64,000 bases of DNA, taken from assembly GCF_000022565.1 (NCBI RefSeq), contig NC_012483.1:2480001-2544000 (forward strand), in the 5' to 3' direction. A program made the translations under genes and the position numbers. Origin of the DNA: Acidobacterium capsulatum ATCC 51196. GTDB lineage: Bacteria > Acidobacteriota > Terriglobia > Terriglobales > Acidobacteriaceae. The stretch's first letter is position 1. The number at the start of each line of letters is the position of its first letter. The notes under the pieces are model-generated. The model was not told the DNA's origin. It saw nothing but the letters and a program-made list of their open reading frames with translations, and searched no databases. Below are positions 8,571 to 17,746 of this stretch, in pieces.

Positions 8571-11060
8571 ATGCTGGTGCTTTCCGCTGCGATGAATTTC
8601 CGCTGGTTTTGGTTTATCACGCTGTTTTCACTGTGTCATCCGCAGGTTCATGCGCAGGTGGTAACCACTCAGCTACCTCCCGCTCAAGCCGCCGCGGAAG
8701 CGCTGCCGAATGACCCTGCCCTCACAAGCTCGCTGCCCGAGGCGCATGTGGTTCCGCAGACGCCCAGGGGCACGCCGGTCACCATGCGATGGGACCACCT
8801 GACCGTGCGCTCGCTGCCCGATGGCAACGAATATCTGCTCGACGGGCATGTGGTGCTCTATTACGGCCAATACATTCTGCATGCCGATCACGCCACCTAC
8901 AACGACGCGACCGGAGAGATTGAGGCCCACGGGCACCTCATGGTCGATGGCGGCCCGGATGACGAGCACATCGTCGCCAGCCATGGCAGCGTCAACATCT
9001 ACCAGAACACGGCGGACTTCTTTGATGTAACCGGCTCGCTCGGCGTGCGCCGTGTCAAGCACAATCAAGTCGTCTTCACCTCCCTGAACCCCTACCTCAT
9101 TACCGGCAAGGAAGTGCGCCAGCTCGGCAAGGGCCACTATCTGGTGCTGCAGGGCACCATGACCGCCTGCCGCCTGCCCCGCCCCGACTGGCGCTTTTAT
9201 GCCCGGCGCATCGAACTGAACCACGGCAAAGCGCAGGCCGCCAATGCCAGCTTTCACCTCTTCGGTATTCCGCTGCTCTATGTGCCCTACGTCAAGCACG
9301 AGATCGGCGCCAATCGCACCAGCGGAATCCTGCTGCCCGTGGCCGGCAACAATTCCACCTACGGAGCCGTGGTGGGTGAGTCGGTCTATCTCACGCTCGG
9401 GCGCAGCGCCGACCTTGTTGCCGGAACCTTGTATTACTCCAATCGCGGCCCCGCGCCTTTTGCCACCTTTCGCTATCGCGGGCGCGGAGATAACTACGCC
9501 CAGGTCCGCTTTCACAGCCTGCTCGACTATCACACAGAGGCCGGCAACAATCTCGGCGGCATCGACTTCTTCGCCGATGGCCGCTACGACTTCACTCCCT
9601 ACACCCGCGCCGTCATTGACGCCGAGTACCTCAGCTCGTACCTCTATCGCCTGACGTTTGAGCAGAACTACGCAGCAGCCATCAACTCCGAGGTGCAGTC
9701 GCAGCTCTATCTGGAGCATGAGCGCGCGGGCTTCAGCCAGGCGATCCATTTCAATCGTTATGAGAATTTTGAAAGCGTCTCGCCCGAGGGCAATGAGGTC
9801 CGCATCCTCCACCTGCCGCAGGTGGATCTCGACGCCGAAGATCATCAGCTTCCCGGCCTCCCAGTCGAATACAGCTTTCACGTCTCCTCCGGGGCGCTTT
9901 CGCGATATGACTACAATCCCTTCGGCACCGCCTTCCGCACCGGTGCCGAGATTCCGCGCGTCGATATCTGGCCGGCTCTGAATCTGCCCATGCACTTCGA
10001 CGGATGGAACTTTCGCCCTGAGTTCGCCGTGCGCGACACCTGGTATGACAAGAGCCAGAGACCGGCTACCCTCACGCAGTTCCCGCGCCTGGTGGGCGCG
10101 CCCATCAACCGCTTGGATGTGGAAGCCGGCTTCACCCTTCGCCCACCCGTGGTGGGCCGTGACTTCGACCAGCGCTGGGTGCAACACCTCTTTGGAGGCG
10201 AACTGCGGCACACGCTGTCGCCCATGCTGCAGTACCGCTACGTCTCTGGCATCGACAACTTCAATCGCATTCTGCGCTTTGACGATACCGAGGTCGCCAG
10301 CAACACCAATGAGTTGGAGTACGGCCTGACGCAGCACCTCTACCGGCGCACGCAGAAGCCGCGCCCCTGCACCGGAGCCGCCCTGCTCCATCCGCAAAAG
10401 AACTGCGGCACGCACACCGTCGATTGGCTCACCTGGCGCGTCGCGCAGAAGTATTACTTTGACTCCACCTTCGGCAACGCAGTCACGCCCGGCACGCCCA
10501 ATCCATTGCTCGCTACACTCGATTTCACCGGCGTGGATTTCCTGGAGGCCCCGCGCCATTACTCGCCCGTCATCTCACGCTTCAAATGGACGGCCCAAAG
10601 CGGCGACAGCGCGGAATGGGATATTGACTATGACACCAAGGCTGGACGGCTGCTCTCAAGCAACGTCTACACCAATTTTGAGCATGGCAACTATCACCTG
10701 CGCCTTGGCGACGCCTATTTGAACACTGTGACCGGTGCGCCTCCGGGAACCGGCCTGCGCGCCCTGGTCCAGGCCAGCAAGCCCACGGCGTACAACCAGC
10801 TCAACATCACGGGCATTTACGGCTCGCAGAGCCGCCTCGGCTTCAATACCGGGGCCAGCACCGGCTACGATCTGGAGCGCAATGGCCTGCAATACGGTGC
10901 CGTGCAAGCCACCTACAACTGGAACTGTTGCGGTTTCTCATTCGAGCTGCGGCGCTTCTCACTGGCCAATCACCTGCGCAATGATACCGAAGAGCTTTTC
11001 AGCTTCACCCTCGCAGGCTTCGGCTCTACCGGCATTCCCCACAGCGCACGCGTCTTCTGA
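8571..11060 (+). CDS. lptD: LPS-assembly outer-membrane protein LptD
   Basis: LptD forms the outer-membrane barrel that, with LptE, inserts lipopolysaccharide into the outer leaflet. The protein has about 829 residues. A signal peptide ends near HPQVHAQ. A periplasmic OstA/LptA-like domain follows (EYLLDGHVVLYYGQYILHAD, about residues 85-170), including the family-like NASFHLFGIPLLYVPYVKHE. The rest is a long aromatic-rich barrel. The ATG at 8571 or the one at 8592 (MNFRWFWF) could be the start; neither has a strong ribosome binding site. Longer in-frame extensions upstream overlap the divergent gene and were rejected. Two closely spaced Cys occur near the end (NWNCCGF). Confidence 0.9.
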   Translation: MLVLSAAMNFRWFWFITLFSLCHPQVHAQVVTTQLPPAQAAAEALPNDPALTSSLPEAHVVPQTPRGTPVTMRWDHLTVRSLPDGNEYLLDGHVVLYYGQYILHADHATYNDATGEIEAHGHLMVDGGPDDEHIVASHGSVNIYQNTADFFDVTGSLGVRRVKHNQVVFTSLNPYLITGKEVRQLGKGHYLVLQGTMTACRLPRPDWRFYARRIELNHGKAQAANASFHLFGIPLLYVPYVKHEIGANRTSGILLPVAGNNSTYGAVVGESVYLTLGRSADLVAGTLYYSNRGPAPFATFRYRGRGDNYAQVRFHSLLDYHTEAGNNLGGIDFFADGRYDFTPYTRAVIDAEYLSSYLYRLTFEQNYAAAINSEVQSQLYLEHERAGFSQAIHFNRYENFESVSPEGNEVRILHLPQVDLDAEDHQLPGLPVEYSFHVSSGALSRYDYNPFGTAFRTGAEIPRVDIWPALNLPMHFDGWNFRPEFAVRDTWYDKSQRPATLTQFPRLVGAPINRLDVEAGFTLRPPVVGRDFDQRWVQHLFGGELRHTLSPMLQYRYVSGIDNFNRILRFDDTEVASNTNELEYGLTQHLYRRTQKPRPCTGAALLHPQKNCGTHTVDWLTWRVAQKYYFDSTFGNAVTPGTPNPLLATLDFTGVDFLEAPRHYSPVISRFKWTAQSGDSAEWDIDYDTKAGRLLSSNVYTNFEHGNYHLRLGDAYLNTVTGAPPGTGLRALVQASKPTAYNQLNITGIYGSQSRLGFNTGASTGYDLERNGLQYGAVQATYNWNCCGFSFELRRFSLANHLRNDTEELFSFTLAGFGSTGIPHSARVF

Positions 11061-11161
11061 CTTTGCCCGCATGCAAAGAGGCCCGCTTCCGGCTCGGGCG
11101 CAAACACCCAAAGTGGGATAATCAATGCAGTGAATTCTCGTCCCAGAAGGTGGACCTCCCT

Positions 11162-12115
11162 TTGTCTCGTATCCGAATGATTCTTGCCTGCTGCGCGCTG
11201 GCGCTTGTGACCGCCGGCTGCCGCGCCCAGGCCCCCGCACAAAAGCCCGTCTCCGTTCTTCATCAGCGAATCGAAACCGCCATTCGCAACGAGCTCAACG
11301 TTCCGCCGGAGTACGACATCACCATCAGCCCGCAGAGCCCCAGCAAAATGGCCGGCTTCAATGCCATCACAGTGACCTTTTCGCTGCCTGGGCACCCGGA
11401 TCACACGCAGCAGTTGCGCTATCTGGTTTCGACCGATGGCGACACTCTGGCGCGGCTCTCGAAGTTCGATATCAGCCAGGATCCTGACTTCGTACTGCCC
11501 ATCCAGGGCCGCCCCGTGCGCGGCAACCCCAAGGCCAAGGTCACCATTGTCAACTTTGACGACCTTGAATGTCCCTTCTGCGCGCGCATGCACTCCGAGC
11601 TATTCCCCGACATTTATGACCACTACAAGGGCCTCATCAAGGTCATTTATGTCGATTTTCCGCTCACGGAGCTGCACCCCTGGGCCATGCACGCCGCCGT
11701 CGATGCCAACTGCCTCGCCGATGAGAGCCGTACCGCCTACTGGAATTTCGTCGATTACGTACACACGCACGGCGAAGACATCAGCGGCCCTGATCATGAC
11801 ACGGCCAAGTCCTTCTCTCGCCTGGACAAGATCGCCGAGGGCGAAGGCCAGCGCGACCATCTCGACACCGCCAAGCTCAATGCCTGTGTCGCCAAGCAGG
11901 ACGAATCCGTCGTCAAGAAGGAAATGGCTGCCGGAGACAAGCTCGGCATCTCCGCCACCCCGACCTTCTTCGTCAACGGTGTCCGCTGGTCCGGCGTGCT
12001 TGACCCGGCCGAGCTCAAGATGATGATCGACCGCGCGCTGCGTCAGCAGGGCATCACACCTCCACCGGATGCGGATGCGCCTGCCCCGGCCACCACAGCA
12101 GCGGCGGCGCACTAA
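11162..12115 (+). CDS. DsbA-like thiol oxidoreductase lipoprotein
   Basis: A 317-residue predicted periplasmic lipoprotein. The start is followed by SRIR and a hydrophobic segment ending in the lipobox VTAGC (Cys20). A DsbA-type thioredoxin fold carries the redox motif CPFC (residues 137-140) and the cis-proline loop SATPTFFVNG. An extra domain of about 100 residues precedes the thioredoxin part, as in several DsbA/BdbD-like proteins that act on envelope substrates. I chose TTG at 11162 because AGAAGGTGG lies upstream; ATG at 11177 is the alternative. It lies between lptD and a SurA-like gene. LptD of model bacteria needs disulfides, so a functional link is possible but not shown. Confidence 0.85.
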   Translation: MSRIRMILACCALALVTAGCRAQAPAQKPVSVLHQRIETAIRNELNVPPEYDITISPQSPSKMAGFNAITVTFSLPGHPDHTQQLRYLVSTDGDTLARLSKFDISQDPDFVLPIQGRPVRGNPKAKVTIVNFDDLECPFCARMHSELFPDIYDHYKGLIKVIYVDFPLTELHPWAMHAAVDANCLADESRTAYWNFVDYVHTHGEDISGPDHDTAKSFSRLDKIAEGEGQRDHLDTAKLNACVAKQDESVVKKEMAAGDKLGISATPTFFVNGVRWSGVLDPAELKMMIDRALRQQGITPPPDADAPAPATTAAAAH

Positions 12116-12128
12116 GCTCCCGTCTAAC

Positions 12129-12175
12129 CCGGGTCCGGCCTTCCGGACCCGGCTCTCTAACCACGCCCGGGCTCT
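12129..12175 (+). terminator. Hairpin after the DsbA-like gene
   Basis: Perfect 10-bp GC stem CCGGGTCCGG (12129-12138) / CCGGACCCGG (12143-12152) with loop CCTT. A second short CG-rich element and a run of five T follow near 12175. Probable terminator region. Confidence 0.65.
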
Positions 12176-12274
12176 TTTTCTCTCCTTTTCGCCGCCGTCT
12201 CGTCAAACCCTGCCCGCACGCGTATCCTGTAGGTGGCCCCGGCTTTCGCGCGGCCGTTACAGGAGATGGACTTT

Positions 12275-13384
12275 TTGCTTTCCCGATCGATTTCTCATCG
12301 CAAGTCTGCTTTCGCCTTCCGTTTCTCTCGCCCTGTTCGCGCCGTGGTTGGCGTTGCGGTGCTGGCCGCCAGCGTCGCCGCCATCAGCGGATGCAATCGC
12401 GCCCACAAGGCCGATGTGCTCGCGACCGTGAACGGCAAGCCGATCATGAAGTCGCAGGTCGACCTGCTGTATGAAGCCAACGTCGGCAAGCAGCCCGAAA
12501 AGCCCACCAAGGTTCAAGGCGACATCGTGCGCCTCAATATTCTGAGCCGTCTCATCAATGAAGAGATTCTCATGCAGCGCGCTGCCAAGATGAATCTGGT
12601 CGCGAGCAACGAGGATGTCGAGTCGCGCCTCAACGAAATCAAGGCACCCTTCACCCCGGATGAATTTCAGAAGCAGCTCGCGCAGCAGCACCTCACGCTC
12701 GATGCGCTCAAACAGCAGATCCGGAACCAGTTGACCGAGCAGAAGCTCTTCAACAAGGAGATCAACTCCAAGATCGACGTCACCGACGATCAGATCACGG
12801 CCTACTACAACGCGCACAAGGCCGAGTTCAATCTGCCCCAGCCGCAGTTCCATCTGGCACAGATTCTCGTCACCAACATTCCAGAGAACGCCAAGAACTC
12901 CGGCAATCTGCAGAACAGCAAGGCCATGAACGACGCCGAGGCAAAGCGCAAGATTCAGATGCTCGATGATCGTCTCAAGAACGGAGACGACTTCGGCACG
13001 CTGGCTTCGAATTTCTCCGAGAATCCGCAGAACTCCAGCAACGGCGGCGACATGGGCTTCATCTCCCAGCAGGAACTGCAGTCGGATCCCGACGTTTGGG
13101 GCGCTGTCAGCAAGCTCTCTCCCGGCGAGATCACCCCGGTGCTGCCGGTCTACGCCACTCAGGACCACAAGAAGGTCATCGGCTACGCCATCTACAAGCT
13201 GCTCGACAAGGAAGGCGCGGGCCAACTGGAGCTGAGCGATCCCCGTGTGCAGCAGTCCATCCGCCAGCGCCTGCATGAGAGCCGCTCGCAGCTCATGCAG
13301 AATGCCTATCTTGAGATGCTGCGCGACCAGGCACACGTAGTGAACTATTACGCCGAGTCGATCTTCAAGAACGGCCCGCAGTAA
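12275..13384 (+). CDS. SurA/parvulin-type peptidyl-prolyl isomerase lipoprotein
   Basis: A 369-residue periplasmic folding factor. The N-terminal signal ends in the lipobox AISGC, so it is probably membrane-anchored. A SurA/trigger-like N-terminal region (ILSRLINEEILMQRAAKMN, then the EVxxRL-like VESRLNEIK) precedes a parvulin rotamase domain (about residues 180-300), with the characteristic GGDMGFISQQEL and LSPGEITPV. I chose TTG at 12275 since AGGAGATGG ends a normal distance upstream; the ATG at 12266 directly abuts AGGAG, too close to use it. The expected role is chaperoning outer-membrane proteins such as the upstream LptD. A strong terminator follows. Confidence 0.88.
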   Translation: MLSRSISHRKSAFAFRFSRPVRAVVGVAVLAASVAAISGCNRAHKADVLATVNGKPIMKSQVDLLYEANVGKQPEKPTKVQGDIVRLNILSRLINEEILMQRAAKMNLVASNEDVESRLNEIKAPFTPDEFQKQLAQQHLTLDALKQQIRNQLTEQKLFNKEINSKIDVTDDQITAYYNAHKAEFNLPQPQFHLAQILVTNIPENAKNSGNLQNSKAMNDAEAKRKIQMLDDRLKNGDDFGTLASNFSENPQNSSNGGDMGFISQQELQSDPDVWGAVSKLSPGEITPVLPVYATQDHKKVIGYAIYKLLDKEGAGQLELSDPRVQQSIRQRLHESRSQLMQNAYLEMLRDQAHVVNYYAESIFKNGPQ

Positions 13385-13406
13385 TCGCAGAAGCTTTGCT
13401 TCAAAG

Positions 13407-13440
13407 ACGGCTCGCGCCTCCAGCGCGGGCCGTTTTTCTT
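13407..13440 (+). terminator. Intrinsic terminator after the SurA-like gene
   Basis: An 11-bp stem ACGGCTCGCGC / GCGCGGGCCGT (one G-T pair) with loop CTCCA, followed by TTTTCTT. A textbook rho-independent terminator. Confidence 0.9.
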
Positions 13441-13486
13441 TGGAAGGCTACCCTGCCCGCTGCCCAATCGCGTTTACCATCGACGC

Positions 13487-14476
13487 ATGACCCGTTACGG
13501 CATCCTCGGCTTTGGACACCACGCCCGCAAGCGCCTCATCTCCGCCTTTGAGGGAGCGGCCCACTCGCAGCTCGCCGGCTTCTGGCGGCACAACGAGCAA
13601 AAGGCCGCGGCCGACGCCGCCGAGTTCGGCATCGCGGCTTACCCCACCGCCGATGCTCTGTGCGCCTCACCGGAAATCGATGCGGTCTTCATCACGTCAC
13701 CCGATGCCATGCACCTCAACGATGTGCTGCTGGCCCTGCATCATGGCAAGCCAGTGCTCTGTGAAAAGCCTCTGGCCATGCGCACGCCAGAGGTCGAGCA
13801 GATGCTCGCCGCCGCGCAATCTGCAGGAGTTTTTCTCGGCGTCGCCCAGAACATGCGCTACTACCAGAGCGTCGAGCTCATCCGCCGCTGGATCGCCGAG
13901 GGCCGCATTGGCGCGCCTCAACTCGTGCATGCCCAGGTCTGTCATGACGGCACCCGCAGCCCGCGCACCTGGATCTGTGACCCCAGTCTCGCCTGTGGAG
14001 GCCCGATCGGCGACGTGGGCATTCATTGCATCGATGCGGTTCGCTATGTGCTCGGCGATGACGTCTCACAAGTCGCTACGCTCGGGCATGGCGATGCCAT
14101 CTCCGGTCAGGTGGAAGCGCACGCAGCCCTCTCGCTCGCCTTTCATTCCGGGGCTGTAGGAGCCGTTACTCTCACCACGCGAGGCCGTTACCGCTCGCGC
14201 CTGGAAGTCACCGGCACCACCGGCGTCATTGCTTGTGAGAACGCGCTGACCGTCGATCATGACGTAGAAGTGCAGTTGCTGCGCGGCTGGGACGGAGTGG
14301 AGCAGCAGGAACGGGTTTCGAATGCCGATGGCTATAGCCGCATGCTCGATGCTTTTTCCGCCGCGATCCAGGGCAAGGAGCCCTTCCGCGCTCCCGCCAC
14401 GGATGGCCTGCTCAATCAGCGCATCCTCGATGCCGCCTACGACTCCATGCGCTCAGGCCACGCGGTCAGGCCCTGA
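13487..14476 (+). CDS. Gfo/Idh/MocA-family NAD(P)-dependent oxidoreductase
   Basis: A 329-residue protein. The N-terminal Rossmann fold begins MTRYGILGFGHHARKRL, where the usual GxGxxG is the variant GFGHHA. The family motif appears as GKPVLCEKPLAM, with the EKP lysine that acts in catalysis. A C-terminal alpha/beta domain contains GPIGDVGIHCIDAVRYVLG, with the expected D-x-G-x-H pattern. Members oxidise or reduce sugars, inositols or their derivatives. No neighbour indicates a pathway; it is probably transcribed alone, between a terminator and a convergent operon. Confidence 0.9.
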   Translation: MTRYGILGFGHHARKRLISAFEGAAHSQLAGFWRHNEQKAAADAAEFGIAAYPTADALCASPEIDAVFITSPDAMHLNDVLLALHHGKPVLCEKPLAMRTPEVEQMLAAAQSAGVFLGVAQNMRYYQSVELIRRWIAEGRIGAPQLVHAQVCHDGTRSPRTWICDPSLACGGPIGDVGIHCIDAVRYVLGDDVSQVATLGHGDAISGQVEAHAALSLAFHSGAVGAVTLTTRGRYRSRLEVTGTTGVIACENALTVDHDVEVQLLRGWDGVEQQERVSNADGYSRMLDAFSAAIQGKEPFRAPATDGLLNQRILDAAYDSMRSGHAVRP

Positions 14477-14538
14477 GATAGTGCGGCGCGGCGTAGCGGG
14501 TGCAGATATGGAGCGGCATGCTGCCTTAGCGTGACCGG

Positions 14539-15039
14539 CTACTCAATCACCGCCAGCACCTGCCCCGCGCTGACGGTGTCGCCGGCAGCCACCATCAATT
14601 GCGCCACCGTGCCATCCTTGGGCGATTTAACCTCGTTCTGCATCTTCATGGCCTCAATCACCAGCACACCTTGCCCGGCAGCCACGCTGTCGCCCCGCGC
14701 ATGCACCACGCGCACCACGCGGCCCGGCATGGAGGCCTTCAGCGTCGCCGGCCCATCGCCACTCTCGCCGCTCCGCCGCCGTGAGCGCAGCGAGCGCGGG
14801 TCATTCAGTCGATAAGCAATGCGTTCCCGCCCCACATGCACGGCCGTCTCCTCGACGGCCTCTTCCAGCACCACGCGATGGGCGCGGCCGTCCACGATCA
14901 GAGACAGGACAGCGGGCCGCAGCATTTGTGCATCCACCGCGATCGGCTCGTCATCGAGCCAGGTCCGGATGCGTCCTTCGGCGTCCCGCTCCACGCGCAC
15001 CTTCCGCTGCTGGCCTTCCATCTCGAGATAAATTGTCAT
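14539..15039 (-). CDS. Biotin carboxyl carrier protein, detached tail of an acyl-CoA carboxylase alpha chain
   Basis: A 166-residue protein. The C-terminal 70 residues are a biotinyl/lipoyl domain with the biotin site EAMKMQNE (Lys132) and the expected Pro-Met-Pro-like SMPGRV upstream. The N-terminal 90 residues resemble the linker between the biotin carboxylase and biotinyl domains of propionyl- or methylcrotonyl-CoA carboxylase alpha subunits. The gene overlaps the biotin carboxylase gene by 4 nt (ATGA), so translation is coupled and the two chains probably form one enzyme. No carboxyltransferase (beta) gene is in the window. Confidence 0.88.
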   Translation of the reverse strand: MTIYLEMEGQQRKVRVERDAEGRIRTWLDDEPIAVDAQMLRPAVLSLIVDGRAHRVVLEEAVEETAVHVGRERIAYRLNDPRSLRSRRRSGESGDGPATLKASMPGRVVRVVHARGDSVAAGQGVLVIEAMKMQNEVKSPKDGTVAQLMVAAGDTVSAGQVLAVIE

Positions 15040-16583
15040 CGCAGGCTCTCCCGCCGGGCTGCGAGCTTCCAGGCTCCGGCATGCATCGGACTGCTTCCGC
15101 CGCCGTTCTGACTTGCGCCAGCAGTGGAGCGTGCTTCTTCGAGGAGTGCCGCACCAATCGCTGCCGTGGCATGCCTGCTCGTCCCGTCCGCGTGTTCGGA
15201 TTCGTCCCCGCGCGCCTCATGGGCATCTCCGTCAGGTGCGCCCAGTGCCAGCAACCGGTCCAGATAGCCGGTGTCGATGGCCGCTGTACGGAATCCCTCG
15301 TCCCGCAGAATGCGGCGGAAGAGCCCCAGATTTGACCGGATGCCGCCAATCACATACTCATCGAGCGCGCGCAGCAGGCGCGCAATCGCCATCTCGCGTG
15401 TTGGCGCATAGGCGATCAGTTTGGACAGCATCGGGTCGTAATCCATCGGCACGGTCCAGCCTTCGTAAACGCCACAATCCTCGCGAATGCCCGGCCCTCC
15501 TGGTTGCAGCAGCCGTGTGATTTTTCCTGGCGAAGGGAAGAAGTTATTCTCCGGGTCTTCGGCATATACGCGGCATTCGATGGCGTGTCCGCGCAATTGA
15601 ATCTCTTCCTGCCGGATGCCAAGCGGCTGCCCCTCGGCAATTTGTATCTGTAAGTGAACTAGATCAAGTCCCGTGACCAATTCCGTGACTGGATGCTCCA
15701 CCTGAAGCCGTGTATTCATTTCGAGGAAGTAGAAGTTTTCTTCCGCATCCACCAGAAATTCGACCGTTCCGGCATTCGTATAGCCGGCCGATTGCGCTAG
15801 CCGCACTGCCGCTTCGCCCATTCGCTGCCGCAGTGCCTCACTCACCGCCGCAGAAGGCGCTTCCTCAATCACCTTCTGGTGCCGCCGCTGCACCGAACAC
15901 TCCCGCTCGCCCAGATACAGGCAGTTTCCGTGCTCGTCCGCCAGCACCTGAATCTCAATATGCCGCGGCCTCTCGATCAGCTTTTCCAGGTACACTTCGC
16001 CCGAGCCGAATGACCGCTCTGCCTCGCTGCGAGCCGACTCAAAGGCGGAACCCAGCTCCGTAGGGTCATTGACCGCGCGCATACCCTTGCCGCCGCCGCC
16101 CGCCGCCGCTTTCAGCATCACCGGATACCCGATTTGCTGCGCCACCGTATGTGCCTCTTCGAGCGATGCCAACCCTTTGGTGGAACCGGGCGTGCGCGGC
16201 ATTCCCGCTGCATCCGCCGCCTGCCGCGCGCGCGTCTTCGAACCCAGTGCCCGCATGGCACTCGCTGGCGGTCCAATGAACTTCACTCCAGCCGCTTCGC
16301 ATGCCTCAGCGAAATCGGCGTTTTCCGATAAAAATCCGTATCCGGGGTGAATGGCCTGCGCGCCTGTCTTCTTTGCGATCTCCAGAATCAGGTCGCCGCG
16401 CAGATACGACTCCTGCGCCGGAGCTGCTCCGAGCCGGTATGCTTCATCCGCCTCCAGCACATGCAAACCCGCACGGTCGGCGTCGGAATATACCGCCACC
16501 GTCGCAATGCCGCGCTCCCGGCAGGCGCGGGCAACACGCAATGCGATCTCTCCCCGGTTCGCAATCAGAATTTTCTTGAACAT
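15036..16583 (-). CDS. accC: Biotin carboxylase subunit of an acyl-CoA carboxylase
   Basis: A 515-residue ATP-grasp enzyme that carboxylates biotin using bicarbonate and ATP. It opens MFKKILIANRGEIALRVAR, the invariant start of the family. The ATP-binding glycine loop is KAAAGGGGKGMR, and EMNTRLQVEHPVTE carries active-site residues. Typical AccC is about 450 residues; the extra 65 C-terminal residues (from about DEGFRTAAIDTGYLDRLL) match the extension of propionyl/methylcrotonyl-type alpha chains rather than fatty-acid AccC. With the coupled biotinyl gene it looks like a naturally split alpha subunit. The symbol accC is used for the domain; the acyl substrate is not determined. A longer start at 16631 was rejected because homology begins at 16583. 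Confidence 0.88.
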   Translation of the reverse strand: MFKKILIANRGEIALRVARACRERGIATVAVYSDADRAGLHVLEADEAYRLGAAPAQESYLRGDLILEIAKKTGAQAIHPGYGFLSENADFAEACEAAGVKFIGPPASAMRALGSKTRARQAADAAGMPRTPGSTKGLASLEEAHTVAQQIGYPVMLKAAAGGGGKGMRAVNDPTELGSAFESARSEAERSFGSGEVYLEKLIERPRHIEIQVLADEHGNCLYLGERECSVQRRHQKVIEEAPSAAVSEALRQRMGEAAVRLAQSAGYTNAGTVEFLVDAEENFYFLEMNTRLQVEHPVTELVTGLDLVHLQIQIAEGQPLGIRQEEIQLRGHAIECRVYAEDPENNFFPSPGKITRLLQPGGPGIREDCGVYEGWTVPMDYDPMLSKLIAYAPTREMAIARLLRALDEYVIGGIRSNLGLFRRILRDEGFRTAAIDTGYLDRLLALGAPDGDAHEARGDESEHADGTSRHATAAIGAALLEEARSTAGASQNGGGSSPMHAGAWKLAARRESLR

Positions 16584-16684
16584 AAGCTTGTCTGTACCAC
16601 CCGCGCCCGAGGCCTGTGCCCGCATGCGCAACCAAGGATTCTAGCGGATGAGCTACTCGCTCTGCACCGCTCTCGTTCGTGCAA

Positions 16685-16714
16685 AGGAAAAGGCCTCCGA
16701 TTGCTCGGAGGCCT
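16685..16714 (-). terminator. Terminator after the TPR lipoprotein gene
   Basis: Perfect 10-bp stem AGGCCTCCGA (16691-16700) / TCGGAGGCCT (16705-16714) with loop TTGC. Read on the minus strand it is followed by TTTCCTTTTG. It ends the tonB-exbB-exbD-exbD-TPR unit. Confidence 0.85.
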
Positions 16715-16734
16715 CAGGGTGAAGAACAAGTCTC

Positions 16735-17562
16735 TTACTTGCCTTCCTGAATCACGATACCGCGTGCAACCTTCGCCTTCTTCTCTTCGTTCTGGCGGCG
16801 GGTCGTCAATGCCTTGGCAGCCCACTGGTCCGCCGTCTGCACGTCCTGCTTGCGGGCGCTCTCATCGCCGCAATCCAGATTAGCCTTCTGGCGGTACATC
16901 AGATTGAGGTAGGACATGGCGTTGTCATAGGTCGGATCAATCTGCAGGGCCTCGTTCAAATACGTCATGCCCTCGTTCACGATGTCCGTATTTTGCTGCT
17001 TGATCTCCTGGCAAACCTGCTTCGGCATCTTGGGATTACCCTTGCCGTCGTCGGTCAGGTTTGCAGTCTTCAACGCGCCTTGGGAATTCTTGTAGGCGAT
17101 GCGCCAGTCGATCACGCCAATGGTGTAGGCGGCCTGGGAGTTCTTCGGATCTGCCTGCAGAACCTTCTGATTCCATGCCTTTGCCTTGTCGAACTCATCC
17201 AGATCCATGTACAGATTCGCAATCTGCGCGAGGCTGTTCACGTCGTTCGGAGTCTGCTCGAGAACCTGCTTGAAGATATTGATCGCCATCTGGGCGGTCT
17301 TCTCATTCTGCGGAGTCTTCAGATCGGGCACAACTTCAGAGGCATAGGCAGTCGCCAGATATGTCCGTGTCTCAGGATAAGTAGGATCCAGATCCACGGC
17401 TTTCTGGAAATGATTGATGGCGTCCTCGTACTGGGCTGCTTTGAAGGCCTCTACGCCCTTGTTGAGCTGATCCCGCGCCTCCAGCTTTTTGCACCCGGAC
17501 ATGGTGGTCAGCAGAATCATCGTCGCCGCTGCCAGCACCGGAAAACGTGCGATTCGGTTCAT
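16735..17562 (-). CDS. TPR-repeat lipoprotein
   Basis: A 275-residue protein. The signal peptide ends in the lipobox TMSGC, and tetratricopeptide repeats follow. Clear units include AAQYEDAINHFQKAVDLDPT (about residues 40-60), FDKAKAWNQKVLQADPKN and MTYLNEALQIDPTYDNAM. TPR lipoproteins serve as scaffolds for envelope complexes. It is the last gene of the ton/exb run, 184 nt after the second exbD, a spacer that contains a perfect hairpin. The start at 17562 has AAGGAGAAGG upstream. The partner is unknown; a link to the Ton motor is suggested only by position. Confidence 0.85.
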   Translation of the reverse strand: MNRIARFPVLAAATMILLTTMSGCKKLEARDQLNKGVEAFKAAQYEDAINHFQKAVDLDPTYPETRTYLATAYASEVVPDLKTPQNEKTAQMAINIFKQVLEQTPNDVNSLAQIANLYMDLDEFDKAKAWNQKVLQADPKNSQAAYTIGVIDWRIAYKNSQGALKTANLTDDGKGNPKMPKQVCQEIKQQNTDIVNEGMTYLNEALQIDPTYDNAMSYLNLMYRQKANLDCGDESARKQDVQTADQWAAKALTTRRQNEEKKAKVARGIVIQEGK

Positions 17563-17705
17563 TCTTTTCCTTCTCCTTGGATCGCCAGAGGCTGGGATCG
17601 ACAAGCAATTTTATCCGCGAAGCGATTGTAATTCGTTGGCGTTGAGGGGCAAGCCTGAAAGCAACCTTGCGGTTATTTTCCGGTCGGCGCCCGCTTCTCT
17701 TCCGG

Positions 17706-17733
17706 TTGGCCTTCCGCCTGCGCGGAAGGCCAA
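17706..17733 (-). repeat. Perfect hairpin between exbD and TPR gene
   Basis: An 11-bp perfect stem TTGGCCTTCCG / CGGAAGGCCAA with a 6-nt loop. There is no U tract in the minus direction, so it is not a standard terminator. It is one of several such hairpins between cistrons here. Confidence 0.6.
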
Positions 17734-17746
17734 TGCCGCAAAATCC

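Noticed and set aside
8673-10559. 628-codon frame antisense to lptD
   Set aside because: The LptD frame has a signal peptide and family motifs; the antisense frame has none.
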